A stretch of 64,000 bases of DNA, from the NCBI GenBank assembly GCA_964016985.1, contig OZ024828.1, forward strand, positions 83,778,308 through 83,842,307, written 5' to 3'. Numbering within the stretch: the first letter of the stretch is position 1; the number at the start of each line of letters is the position of its first letter. The notes beneath the pieces were generated by a model, which saw only the letters and a program-made list of their open reading frames with translations, was not told the DNA's origin and ran no database searches. This DNA comes from Anodontia alba. Lineage: Eukaryota > Mollusca > Bivalvia > Lucinida > Lucinidae. Shown here piece by piece: positions 11,125 through 21,058 of the stretch. A program made the position numbers and the translations under genes.

Positions 11125-12219
11125 ATCACGTGGGGTAAGGGCCTTAGTAGACGGAAAGGCACATCTAAGCAGGCGGAGACAGCAAAACGGCAGGTATTAT
11201 CGCCAAACTCAAGCAACAAGGAGACATCAGGTAATGGGATCGTGGATTTCGAAGCAATTCTTAGGGCATCCAAACAAGCAGAATTGCCTCCTGATACCTC
11301 TCGGAATACTGCCGATTTAAACCAGGCTGCGTCATTTGGTCATTCATTGCAGTTAGGTCAGCGTCAATCGGCCACGCAACAACCAAATATTGTCGATGAC
11401 TCAGGAGCTTCCTTGGTTATTTTTCATCAACATCGGGCGTACAAGCACAGCTCCCATTATCACATACTAGTCCAACCATTCTGCACGCCCCAGCCACCAG
11501 CTCTCAACCCCTCCCACACCTGCCACAATATATAAATCATCCACTGTCCATGCAAGGGCAAGGCATAAACACACTGAGGTGCGGTAACAACTCGATCTTC
11601 CTTCACGTCCCAAAGTCACTGCAGCAGCAGATATATAGGGGTGAATATATGAATTTAGCCCTCCTTCTGAAAGGGGGCATGGAGCTCGAGGATTTCTGTA
11701 ATGGGGGTGCACTGCAGCTAAATTCTGAAGGGGGAATTGAAATGAAAACTAAAATCTGTAAGGAAAAAATTCAGTCAGTAGAGAAATGGACTGATGCTTT
11801 CTTGATTTACACAGCTGTCTTTTTAACAGTCCACCAGGATAAGGCAATTGAGCTTATGCATTATATGTTCCTGATTAGAGAGGCGGCATCAAAACAGGAA
11901 GGCTCTTTCTGCTAGAGGGATTATGATGGACAGTTCAGAATTTGCCAGGCAAATTACCCCTCCTCCTGGTCAGTCATCAACAATGACTTATGGTGGTGTT
12001 GCATGCAGATCAGAGCTGCTGACCCAATCAATCAATCAGCTAGCGGTGCAGCAGAGAGCAAATCATACTCTTGTTATGACTTCAATAAGGGTGCTTGTCA
12101 CTGGCCCTACTGTAGATTTCCTCATTTTTGTTTCAGCTGAGGGCCCTTACAACATAGGGCTGCTTCATGTCATAACAAGCAGCATAACTCACCACCCCAT
12201 CAAGCACATTCCAATGTGA
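11125..12219 (+). pseudogene. Gag-like ORF1 of a DIRS-type retroelement, frameshifted
   Basis: Three successive open pieces (about 11150-11535, 11550-11915, 11923-12219) in different frames. The middle one has HVPKSLQQQIYRGEYMNLAL, a conserved block of DIRS/Ngaro-type Gag. In a second frame near 12040-12130 a Cys-rich knuckle CYDFNKGACHWPYCRFPHFC can be read, the usual DIRS Gag zinc knuckle. Many frame breaks show it is dead. It directly precedes the reverse transcriptase piece in the usual order. Confidence 0.7.
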
Positions 12220-12285
12220 CGCCTTTTCAAGGGACCTTTATTAGATAAGGCTTCAGATACCAGCGGGGTAGAGGCTTTAGGACTC

Positions 12286-13200
12286 GTGGCAGTTTTGGAA
12301 GAGGAACCAGTCAGTGAACCCTCTAATCAGGATATTTCAAGTTTAGCAAAATCCCCTATTGACCTGGGGATGTTGGAATTAGAACTTGGATTCTACAATA
12401 GTGAGGATAGAGAATATTTGCTAGATGGTTTCAGACATGGGTTCACACTGCATTACGAGGGTCCTCACATAGCATATGAAGCCAGGAATCTTAGGTCTGC
12501 TTTGGAATTCCAGAATATTGTACAGGATAAAATTAACAAGGAAATTCTAGCTGGTCGAGTGACTGGTCCTTTTCTGGAATGGCCTATTGTTTCTCTAAGA
12601 ATTTCACCTATAGGCTTGGTTCCCAAAAGAACTCCGGGTGAGTACAGGCTAATTCACCACCGGTCATATCCACAGGGTTTTTCAGTCAATGACTTCATTT
12701 ACCCTAATATTTGCTCAGTCCAATATACAAGTTTTGATGAGGCAGTATTAATGATGCAGGACCTGGGGCCTAACTGCAAGCTCTTTAAAATGGACCTGAA
12801 AAAATGCTTTTTGTCATGTCCGTGAGCAGAAAAGATTTTGAGCTTCTTGGCTTCAAGTTTAATGGAAAATATTACATTGAGAAAGCTCTTCCTTTTGGGT
12901 GCTCAATAAGTTGTAGGACTTTCAAGAGATTTGCTACATTCTTAGACTTTGCGGTGACGAGACGCACTGATTCTGAGGCTAGGCTTTTGGATTACTTGGA
13001 TGATTATCTTGGTGGTCATAAATCATATCTTGGCTGTAGGGAATTAATGCTGACATTCAGGTCATGTTTGCAGGAGATGTCTGCCTTTAGTTGAAGAGAA
13101 GACTGAGGGCCCAGCTAAAGTATTGTGTTTCTTAGGTCTTGAGCTAGATTCATTGAATATGGTTGTTCGTATCCCAAGGGAAAATGGTAGTATATTTCTA
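12286..13200 (+). pseudogene. DIRS-type reverse transcriptase, truncated
   Basis: The first piece, 12286-12825, has VPKRTPGEYRLIHH (fingers block) and KMDLKKCF with the first catalytic Asp. The frame then breaks near 12815-12825. The piece to 13094 has DFELLGFKFNGKYYIEKALPFGCSIS and LDYLDDYLGG with the YLDD catalytic pair. A third frame (about 13095-13200) continues into thumb-like sequence. Homology stops at about 13200. The RNase H, methyltransferase-like and tyrosine recombinase regions expected downstream are absent. PKxTPGEYRLIHH plus YLDD identifies the DIRS/Ngaro group rather than gypsy. Confidence 0.8.
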
Positions 13201-13879
13201 GTGTGAGGACGAGTGTTACGTAATGACCATTACGCATGTGTTAAGGGTCAGTAAGACATGTTCATATTCAATACAAAATAAAAGGGTCTATTGCTCCTAT
13301 TACCTGTATGTTTCATTTGATTTAATTTTAATTCCACATATGTGAGAAACAGTTCATAAAACATCGGGAAAATATCAGGTTTCAACTTTAATCTGCTCCA
13401 ACGTCTTACAGCTTGTTAAGTAAGAGATATATCCTATATTTTTGGTAGAAAGTACATTAAAAGTGACAAGCGTAGAGCATACATTTTATGAGATCAAAAG
13501 CGCAGATGTTCACTGACGTCATAAATGAATATTAATAAGGCTTACGGGGTAGGATTTGGCAGACTGAAGATGTCAAGTTTACCAGTAATATTCCATACAG
13601 GTTTGAGAGGGGAGGTCTTAGCTCTATTTTCAGAGCCATGATGTCATGGTCATGTGAACGTGAAGAGGCAGTCTTTCATGTCTTTCAGTCTGACCATGTG
13701 TGTTGCTAGTGGCCTGTTGTGTGAGAATTTGACGTAGAAATGTAGTAAAATAAAATGAGTTGTATTTGCCCAGAAAAGCCTCCTGTTGCTGTCTTCTGTA
13801 GTGGACACTCATGGCTGGTTCAGGGCTCCAATGGTAGTAATATCCTCTTTGTTGTTGAGTGCTGAGGCACATTCGATAA
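13201..13879. other. Noncoding sequence between RT truncation and minisatellite
   Basis: No ORF with recognisable features. It may be the interior of the deleted TIR-element copy that ends at about 15061. Confidence 0.3.
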
Positions 13880-14345
13880 TGGATGCTCAGAACTCGCATG
13901 TGTCTGACTGGCCACCCGGTATTCAGTGCCGATGGACTGCTGCCTGATGACCGGTGCCTGGTAAGTTGACTGGTGCCTGGTGACCGGTTGCCAGTGACTG
14001 GTGCCAGGTGATTGAATGCCCAGTGTCCAGTGACTGGTGCCTGATGCCCGGTGCCTGGTAATCACAGCTGAATGACCGGGGACTAGATGACCGGTGACTG
14101 GTGACCAGAGCCTGGTATCAGATGACCAGACTGGTTTCCCAGTGACAGGTTAACCTGTGCCTGTAGCCTTGTGCCTGGTTGACTGGTGATAATCTGCCTG
14201 GTGCCTGGTTGCCTGGTACCTGGTTGACTGGTGGAAAATTGTCTGGTGACTGGTTAACCGGTGCCTGGTTGACTGGTGCCTGGTAGCCCAATGCCTGGTT
14301 GACCCGTGCCTTGTGAAGTTGACTGGCAACTGGTGACTGGAGAAT
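13880..14345. repeat. GACTGGTGCCTGGT minisatellite
   Basis: About 35 degenerate copies of a 10-15-bp unit (GACTGGTGCCTGG and GTGACCGGT variants). The same unit forms the array at 54820-55048, and the sequences on its right are homologous in the two places. Confidence 0.85.
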
Positions 14346-15061
14346 TATGGACTTATACTAAGGGTGCCCTCACCCATATAGTTGCCAACCTGATAGGTCT
14401 CATCCCAGCAGAAAGCCCTGTGGGGTGGTGCTCTCGTCTAGAAAAGAGTTGTCTTCAGACCCATCTGTACCACCAACTTGTCTTTTCTTAGTCTGTTTCT
14501 TCTTTCTCATGGTTGATTTTCTTGCATATTAAGTATGCTTCTTATCTGCAAGAACCCAATTCTTCTCTGACTAGAGACTACCCTGTGGAACAAGTTGACA
14601 ACCTGAAACAAGAACATGATAAACAACTTGGATGATTATCCCTTCGCACTTTAATATGTCTACAAACGCCACAAACGATCGGCATGAAAAGTCGCAAAAG
14701 CGTTTGACATGGACAAGCGATCAATAATAATAACAAGATATCTAAAACAGATTTCCAGAAAGAAATAAGATATTTAGTGGAAGGAATGATAAAGGAACAC
14801 AAGAAAGACAAGAATTGAGAATATAAACCAGAAAAAAAGAAAGAAAATACAGATTTTTTTTCACCTGGTAAAAAAAGCCTTGTTTTTGTCCACAGAAAAA
14901 AAAAACTGACTTAAAAGAGTGGAAAGAGTGATGTCACACAGGTAAATGCCTAAGGGACCTTCTGGATTAAGACTTTTTGAACTGTCATTTTTTTCTGTGG
15001 AAGGTTTGAAATACAGAATAGAATAGCACATTATCTATGGGTTAATGTATTGTGCAGTTAA
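13880..15061 (+). mobile_element. Partial right end of the large TIR element (see 49887-55742)
   Basis: The order of features matches 54820-55742: minisatellite; the block with GTGGGGTGG.GCTC and AAGAGTTGTCTT; a GCACATTATC-type terminus preceded by TGCCTAAGGGACCTTCTGG and TTCTGTGGAAGGT. The end reads TATCTATGGGTTAATGTATT, close to the TIR of the complete copy. The left half and left TIR are missing. Confidence 0.7.
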
Positions 15062-15260
15062 GGTATTTCTGACGGTATCAGAGTTATAGAGCAGACAAGA
15101 ATGACAGAAGCGCTGACGGACAGAGGGATACTCAAAATTTCGGAGGGTATAAGATAATACCTTACCACTTTTTGTGGCTGGGCATAAAAACACTGAAGTG
15201 AGAACAATTACATGCAGAAATTTTGAACATGCATTTACATTGAGTGGACAATTTAAATAA
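15062..15260. other. Short spacer, no supported feature
   Basis: Three-frame reading shows stops. It could be intron if the following ORF is an exon. Confidence 0.25.
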
Positions 15261-15533
15261 ATGAATAAGCTCTTGGAAGAACTTAAAATGGTGAATAAAA
15301 TGTTGATTGTCAGAAAAGTGTTTGGGAAACCTGACTGGAACTTGTTATCTGAACAGGAGGAGAACAAACTGTTTAAAAGCATTTGTGATACCAGGGATGA
15401 GGACAAAGCCAGTTTATTTCACTTCATGGACTGTACGACCATATGTGATGAGCAGTTCTGTTATTTCTGTTTGGCATACTGGGGGGATATCATGCAGCCA
15501 TGTTCCTCCTGCCATCCATATAAAAGAGAATAA
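15261..15533 (+). CDS. Hypothetical Cys-rich ORF, possible zinc-binding exon fragment
   Basis: 90 codons. The N-terminal half is charged (KPDWNLLSEQEENKLFKS). The C-terminal half is Cys-rich: CTTICDEQFCYFCLAYWGDI then PCSSCH, a C-x4-C-x3-C-x2-C-x9-C-x2-C spacing that loosely recalls the IBR segment of RBR ubiquitin ligases (FCxxC...W...C). It is too short and isolated to assign. An overlapping 123-codon minus-strand ORF is probably a shadow. It could also be a transposon zinc knuckle. Confidence 0.25.
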   Translation: MNKLLEELKMVNKMLIVRKVFGKPDWNLLSEQEENKLFKSICDTRDEDKASLFHFMDCTTICDEQFCYFCLAYWGDIMQPCSSCHPYKRE

Positions 15534-15790
15534 ACAGTTAGGCTCTTGCCTTTCTAAAACTCTTACTGTCGTTGTTAATAAGCTTACAATATGCCTCATA
15601 TGGAGACAAATGAACGCTCCAAAAACATGGCAACCACGACAATATCTGACCTATCTGATCAGGACATTTTAATACAATACTGTTTCTTTAATTGAAATAT
15701 TTTTACACATTATGGGGAAAGGATTTTGACACTGGTAATTAATTTTGTGGTCTCTGCTTAAGCAGGCACTATCAAGACTGTTCCTTATAT
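15534..15790. other. Spacer, nothing recognised
   Basis: AT-rich, leading into decayed first units of the 87-bp array. Confidence 0.3.
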
Positions 15791-16440
15791 AGAACCAGTT
15801 GTCAAGCTGAACAATGCTGCCTCGCTGTGCTGATATAAAAGCTTATATGTATCACCAGTCTAAGACTGTTCTCAAGCCTGATCCAGTTGTCAAGCTGAAT
15901 AATGCTGCCTCGCTGTGCTTATATAAAAATCAGTTGTATCATCAATTCAAGACTGTTCTCAAGCCTGATCCAGTTGTCAAGCTGAATAATGCTGCCTCGC
16001 TGTGCTTATATAAAAATCAGTTGTATCATCAATTCAAGACTGTTCTCAAGCCTGATCCAGTTGTCAAGCTGAATAATGCTGCCTCGCTGTGCTTATATAA
16101 AAATCAGTTGTATCATCAATTCTCAAGCCTGATCCAGTTGTCAAGTTGAATAATGCTGCCTTGCTGTGCTTATATAAAAATCAGTTGTATCATCAATTCA
16201 AGACTGTTCTCAAGCCTGATCCAGTTGTCAAGCTGAACAATGCTGCCTCGCTGTGCTTATATAAAAATCAGTTGTACCATCAATCCAAGACTGTTCTCAA
16301 ACCTGATCCAGTTGTCAAGCTGAACAATGCTGCCTCGCTGTGCTTATATAAAAATCAGTTGTATCATCAATCCAAGACTGTTCTCAAACCTGATCCAGTT
16401 GTCAAGCTGAACAATATTGCCTCGCTGTGCTTATATAAAA
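15790..16440 (+). repeat. 87-bp tandem array (about 7.5 units)
   Basis: GTTGTCAAGCTGAA recurs at 15886, 15973, 16060, 16137, 16224, 16311 and 16398, a period of 87 bp with one 10-bp deletion. Because 87 is 29 codons the array reads open as a repeated peptide (KTVLKPDPVVKLNNAASLC...), but there is no start context or flanking domain. Part of a further unit lies at 17175-17290, on the other side of an inserted element. Confidence 0.9.
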
Positions 16441-16450
16441 AAAAAAACTT

Positions 16451-17173
16451 TAAACTATAATACCCCGCCATTATCGTGTCAGGGCAGATAACTATCAAAC
16501 ATTGACGAAATTTGCCCATAAGCAATCCCAAAGCAGACCTCCCTCATACCAATGCATGTACGAAGTTTGGTTAAAATCCCATGACATTAACTCAAATTAT
16601 CGCCCCGAAAACGAAAATATGGGTGTGTCACTGGCAGATAACTCTGTCAAAATTAGACGAAATTTTCCCATTAGCAATCTCAAACCAGATCTCTACAATA
16701 CCAATGCACATACCAATTTCGGTGAAAAATCCATTGAAGTTTACTCAAGTTATCATCCAGAAACGAAAATATGGGTATGTCTTGGACAGATAACTCCATA
16801 AAAATTTGACGAAATTTGCCCATTACCAATCCCAAACCAGATCTCTACAATATCAATGCACATACCAAGTTAGGTTAAAATCCATTGATGTTTACTCAAG
16901 TTATCATCTGGAAATGAAAATATGGACCTGTCTTGGACCGATAACTCCGTAAAAATTTGACGAAACTTGCCCATTAGCAATCCCAAACCAGATCTCCACA
17001 ATATCAATGCACATACCAAATCTGGTGAAAATCCACTGATGTTTACTCAAGTTGTCATATGGAAACGAAAAACGGATGGACGGACGTACGACTGACGGAC
17101 AGACAGATGGACGGACAGACACATGGACGTCCAACATGAAACCATAATACCCCGCCACTGTGTGGCGGGGTAT
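16451..17173 (+). mobile_element. Tandem-core element, CCCCGCC hairpin family
   Basis: Starts ATAATACCCCGCCATT and ends with a hairpin, ATACCCCGCCACTGTGTGGCGGGGTAT. The arms match the 5' end, as in the other hairpin families here. The core is about four ~120-bp units (marker CAGATAACTC.GT.AAAAT then CCATTAGCAATC), followed by a GGACGGACGTACGACTGACG tract. It sits inside a unit of the 87-bp array. A fragment of the same family is at 30637-31044. Confidence 0.7.
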
Positions 17174-17283
17174 AAAAATCAGTTGTATCATCAATCCAAG
17201 ACTGTTTCAAAACCTGATCAGTTGTGAAGCTGAACAATGCTGCCTCGCTGTGCAGTTGTACCAACAATTCCAAACTAAATAAT

Positions 17284-17476
17284 ACCGTAATAACCCTAAG
17301 TATTGGGACAGACAGGCCTTTGCAAACAGTGTAGACCATAGAGTGCTGTATGTACAGCAATATACAGCAATATTTTAGTCACATCAACAGGTAGCAGAAT
17401 GGACTATTTCAAATTTTAGGCCAAGTATGGTAAGTACATAAGGTGTCCCCAATACTTCGGGCACATATGGTAATGC
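17284..17476. mobile_element. MITE related to 30385-30604
   Basis: Termini TACCGTAAT.ACCCTAAGTATTGGGACA and GTCCCCAATACTTCGGGCA are inverted. The interior holds GCAAACAGTGTAGACC, the recurrent palindrome module of this window. Diverged. Confidence 0.55.
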
Positions 17477-18329
17477 TTTCCACTACATTCACAGTAACAT
17501 CACCAAAACCACACTAACGCATCTAAAGTTAATTTGACATTTTGTTCCTATAAAATATGTAATACTATGCAACAAAACAACCAAAAACATAAAACCAGGT
17601 GATCGTGAATACCTCTGACCGGTGCCACTGCCAAAGCAAATGCATGGTAGTAAAACTTCTACTTATCTCCAAATATCTAAGCATGTACCACTGACCTCAA
17701 AGTCACTAATCCAGGGTTCGCGTTACCGATCGCCACTGTCGCCATTTGCGCAGAAAAATAAAATTTGGCACAAAAAAAACATAAATTGGCGAAAACAAAT
17801 GGCAAAAAAAAATATCGCCTGAATTACCTGCTACTGAGCCATATAATTGTCGCGCGTGTCTATTGCACCTTCCTTGATTGTATAATTCACCAATTAACAG
17901 CTCAATTATCGATCAAAATACGGTAGCTGATCAAATTAACCTGAATTTGATGAAAGCGATATAAGGTCATGTGCCGTGATGCGCAGTTTGACAGTAGCAC
18001 CGCCTACTTTCCACGCCGTTCATCCTCAATATTCATGATGCTCTGCTGAAACTACCAATCAGGAATTAATGTCAGAGTTGCATCGCTTACGTCACGGAAA
18101 TTAACCCAGAATGTAATCACGTGGAACAGTATGTCGGTCAAGATTGAACAAAAAGATGGAAAACAAATTGATTAAACGAGAAATAATTATTGTCATTAAT
18201 CGGTTCGGATTATGCTAATTAAAGCGGTAAGTACACTTTGACAGTGCCGACTTTAATTAAGCATGTTTCGGCACCTTCTGATGTTCTTGTCAGTTTGTGT
18301 GTCATTGCAATTACTGGCATAAAGTTCAA
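17477..18329. other. Unique-looking stretch, possible promoter-like elements but no gene
   Basis: Less repetitive than its surroundings and with more CpG. CCAATCAGG near 18055 and TTACGTCAC near 18089 resemble CCAAT and CRE sites, 25-40 bp apart. No transcript start, TATA box or adjacent ORF supports promoter function. Confidence 0.2.
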
Positions 18330-20256
18330 CAAGAGGGCCATGATGGCCCTGTAACGCTCACCTGAGCAACATAGCACTTTTAGAGCCTGATCAAGGTAAA
18401 CATTCTAATCAAAGTTCAAAATGATTATATTAACAAGTAAGACAATGTAGCATGTCTAATGGACTGTGAAATAAAGGTCAATGTCAAATATGGTGACCTA
18501 GTTTTAAACGAGACAAAGAAATCATCAAGACAAACATTTTGAGCAATATTTATGATGATTATTTCAAAAATGTGACCTCTGGAGTGTTAACAGTTTCCTG
18601 CTGATTTGACCAGGTCACCTAGTTTTTGATCCCATGTGACCCAGTTTCAAACGTGACCTAGAAATCATCAAGACAAACATTTTGAGCAAGATTCATGATG
18701 ATTGCTTCAAAAAGGTGACCGCTAGAGTGTTAACAAGGTTTTCTGCTGATCTGGCCAGGTGACCTAGTTTTTGCCTCCAGGTGACCCAGTTTTGAAACTG
18801 ACCTAAAAATCATCAAGACAAACATTTTGAGAAAGATTCATGATGATTGCTTAAAAAATGTGACAGCTAGAGTGTTAACAAGGTTTTCTGCTGATTTGGC
18901 CAGGTGACCTACTTTGATCCAAGTGACCCAGTTTCAAATTTGACCTAGAACTCATCAAGACAAACATTTTGAGCAAGATTCATGATGACTGCTTGAAAAA
19001 TGTGACCACTAGAGTGTTAACAAGGTTTTCTGCTGATCTGGCCAGGTGACCTTGTTTTTGACCCCAGGAGACCCAGTTTTGAAATTAACCTAAAAATCAT
19101 CAATACAAACATTTTGAGAAAGATTCATGATGCTTGCTTAAAAAATGTGACCGCTAGAGTGTTAGTAAAGTTTTCTGCTGATTTGGCCCGGTGACCTAGT
19201 TTTTGATCCAAGTGACCCAGTTTCAAATTTGACCTAGAACTCAAGACAACCATTTTGAGCAAGATTCATGATGATTGCTTGAAAAATGTGACCGCTAGAG
19301 CGATAACAAGATTTTAGGCTGATTTGGCCTGGTGACCTAGTTTTTGAACCCAGGTGTTCCAGTTTCGAACTTGACCTAGAAATCATCAAGACAAACATTT
19401 TAAGCAAGATTCATGATGATTGCTTCAAAAATGTGACGGCTAGAGTGTTAACAAGGTTTTCTGCTGATTTGGCCTGGTGACCTGGTTTTTGACCCAGTTT
19501 CAAACATATCTTAGAACACATCAAGACAAACATTTTGAGCAAGACTCATAATTATTGCTTCAAAAATGTGACCACTAGAGTGTTAACAAGGTTTTCTGCT
19601 AGTTTGGCCTGGTGACCTAATTTTTGACACCACGTGACCCAGTTTCAAACTTGACCTAGAAATCATCAAGAAAAACATTTTGAGCAAGATTCATGATGAT
19701 TGCTTGAAAAATGTGACTGCTAGAGTGTTAACAAGGTTTTCTGCTGATTTGGCCCGGTAACTTAGTTTTTGACTCCAAGTGACCCAATTTCGAACTTGAC
19801 CTACAAATCATCAAGACAAACATTTTGAGCAAGATTCATGATGATGGCTTCACAAATGTGACTGCTAGAGTGTTTACAAGGTTTTCTGCTGATTTGGCCC
19901 GGTAACCTAGTTTTTGACCCAAAGTGACCCAGTTTCGAACTTGACCTAGAAATCATCAAGATAAACATATTGAGCAAGATTCATGATGTTTGCTTCAAAA
20001 ATGTGACCTCTAGAGTGTTAACAAGTTTTTCCTTTGATTTGACAAGGTGACCTAGTTTTCGACCCCAAGTAACCCAGTATCGAACTTGACCTAGATTTCA
20101 TAGAGGCAAACATTCTGACCAAGTTTCATCAAGATTGGGTCAAAACTGTGACCTCTAGAGTGTTAACAAACTAATTGTTGACGACGAACGACGGATGACG
20201 ACAGGACATAGGGTAATGACAATAGCTCATCCTGAGCTTTTGCTCAGGTGAGCTAA
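18330..20256 (+). mobile_element. Tandem-core element, GGCC family, copy 1 (complete)
   Basis: Starts CAAGAGGGCCATGATGGCCC and GCTCACCTGAGC. About 13 units of about 143-146 bp follow (CATCAAGACAAACATTTTGAG, TAGAGTGTTAACAAGG, GGTGACCTAGTTTTTG), then a GACGACGAACGACGG tract and the hairpin AGCTCATCCTGAGC / GCTCAGGTGAGCT, ending CTAA. The 5' GCTCACCTGAGC is the complement of the 3' hairpin arm, a subterminal inverted repeat. Structure and CTAA end fit a non-autonomous Helitron/Helentron relative, by inference. Confidence 0.75.
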
Positions 20257-20382
20257 AAACGGGCTACGCAAACAAAACAATTTTCTGTTTTGCAACAGAA
20301 TTTTCTGGTATTTTTTTTGATACCAGTTGTCAATATAAAAGCCATGTCTTGGAGTTCCATCTTCATTCACTGATAAGGCAAT

Positions 20383-20568
20383 ATGAGTAAGTGTAAGGCT
20401 GATTTTGATTCTCCTGAAAAGGAGAATAAACGTCCAAAAACGTCTGGCACTCCGAATGCAGCTCAATCCTATCAAGAGGAGTGGAAAAATGGCAACCCTT
20501 GGCTCCGCTACGATGCCAAGTCAAAATTAATGTTCTGTGACTACTGTACTTCATGTACATGTGTGTAG
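20383..20568 (+). CDS. N-terminal fragment of a hAT/ZMYM-like zinc-finger protein
   Basis: 61 codons. A Lys/Pro-rich nuclear-type start is followed by WKNGNPWLRYDAKSKLMFC and YC, the first half of the TTF/ZMYM-like zinc finger (W..PWL.YD....MFC..C) of KIAA1586/ZNF862-like and hAT-derived proteins. It stops right after the first Cys pair. Either an isolated exon or a transposon fragment. Confidence 0.35.
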   Translation: MSKCKADFDSPEKENKRPKTSGTPNAAQSYQEEWKNGNPWLRYDAKSKLMFCDYCTSCTCV

Positions 20569-20591
20569 TGTTATGTATTATGATTACTAAG

Positions 20592-20705
20592 TTAGGCTGC
20601 ATTTACATTGTAAACCACAGTCAGGTGAAATAAACAATTATAAGCCCATTTAAAGATACGGAACCATGTTATTTTGGCTGTGGTTCCCAGTTTAAATGCA
20701 GCCTC
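20592..20705. mobile_element. Small MITE with GGCTGCATTTA termini
   Basis: Left AGGCTGCATTTAC...AACCACAG and right CTGTGGTT...TAAATGCAGCCT form ~28-bp imperfect inverted repeats about 113 bp apart. Single copy in the window. Confidence 0.6.
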
Positions 20706-21058
20706 GGTAAAACTGTTAAAATAGTCAATACAGATGTTTTTATTTATGTTTCTATTGTTTAATGATTTGGCTGATTGTCTGATAGTTATAACAGTATTTC
20801 AATAAAATACGAGGGTGAGTCAATAAATAACCAGCCTATTCCATTTCCGATAGACCGAGACGGTCACGATTTTCTTGCTTTGTTTCAATATATGTTATAT
20901 ACATGGGTACAAAATTGCATACGTATCGAGTCATTCTTTAATAAGATATTGAATGTCAAACATGGCTAGTGATTGCAAAGGCATGCTTTTCATCTAAAGT
21001 TGAGTACCGTGCTGTAATTCGGTACTTGTATTCGAAAGGTAAAACAGGCAGGGAAATA

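Noticed and set aside
15814..16460. Two 104-111-codon ORFs with a 29-residue repeated peptide
   Set aside because: They are the translation of the 87-bp noncoding array. The frame stays open only because the period is divisible by three, and a 10-bp deletion breaks it.
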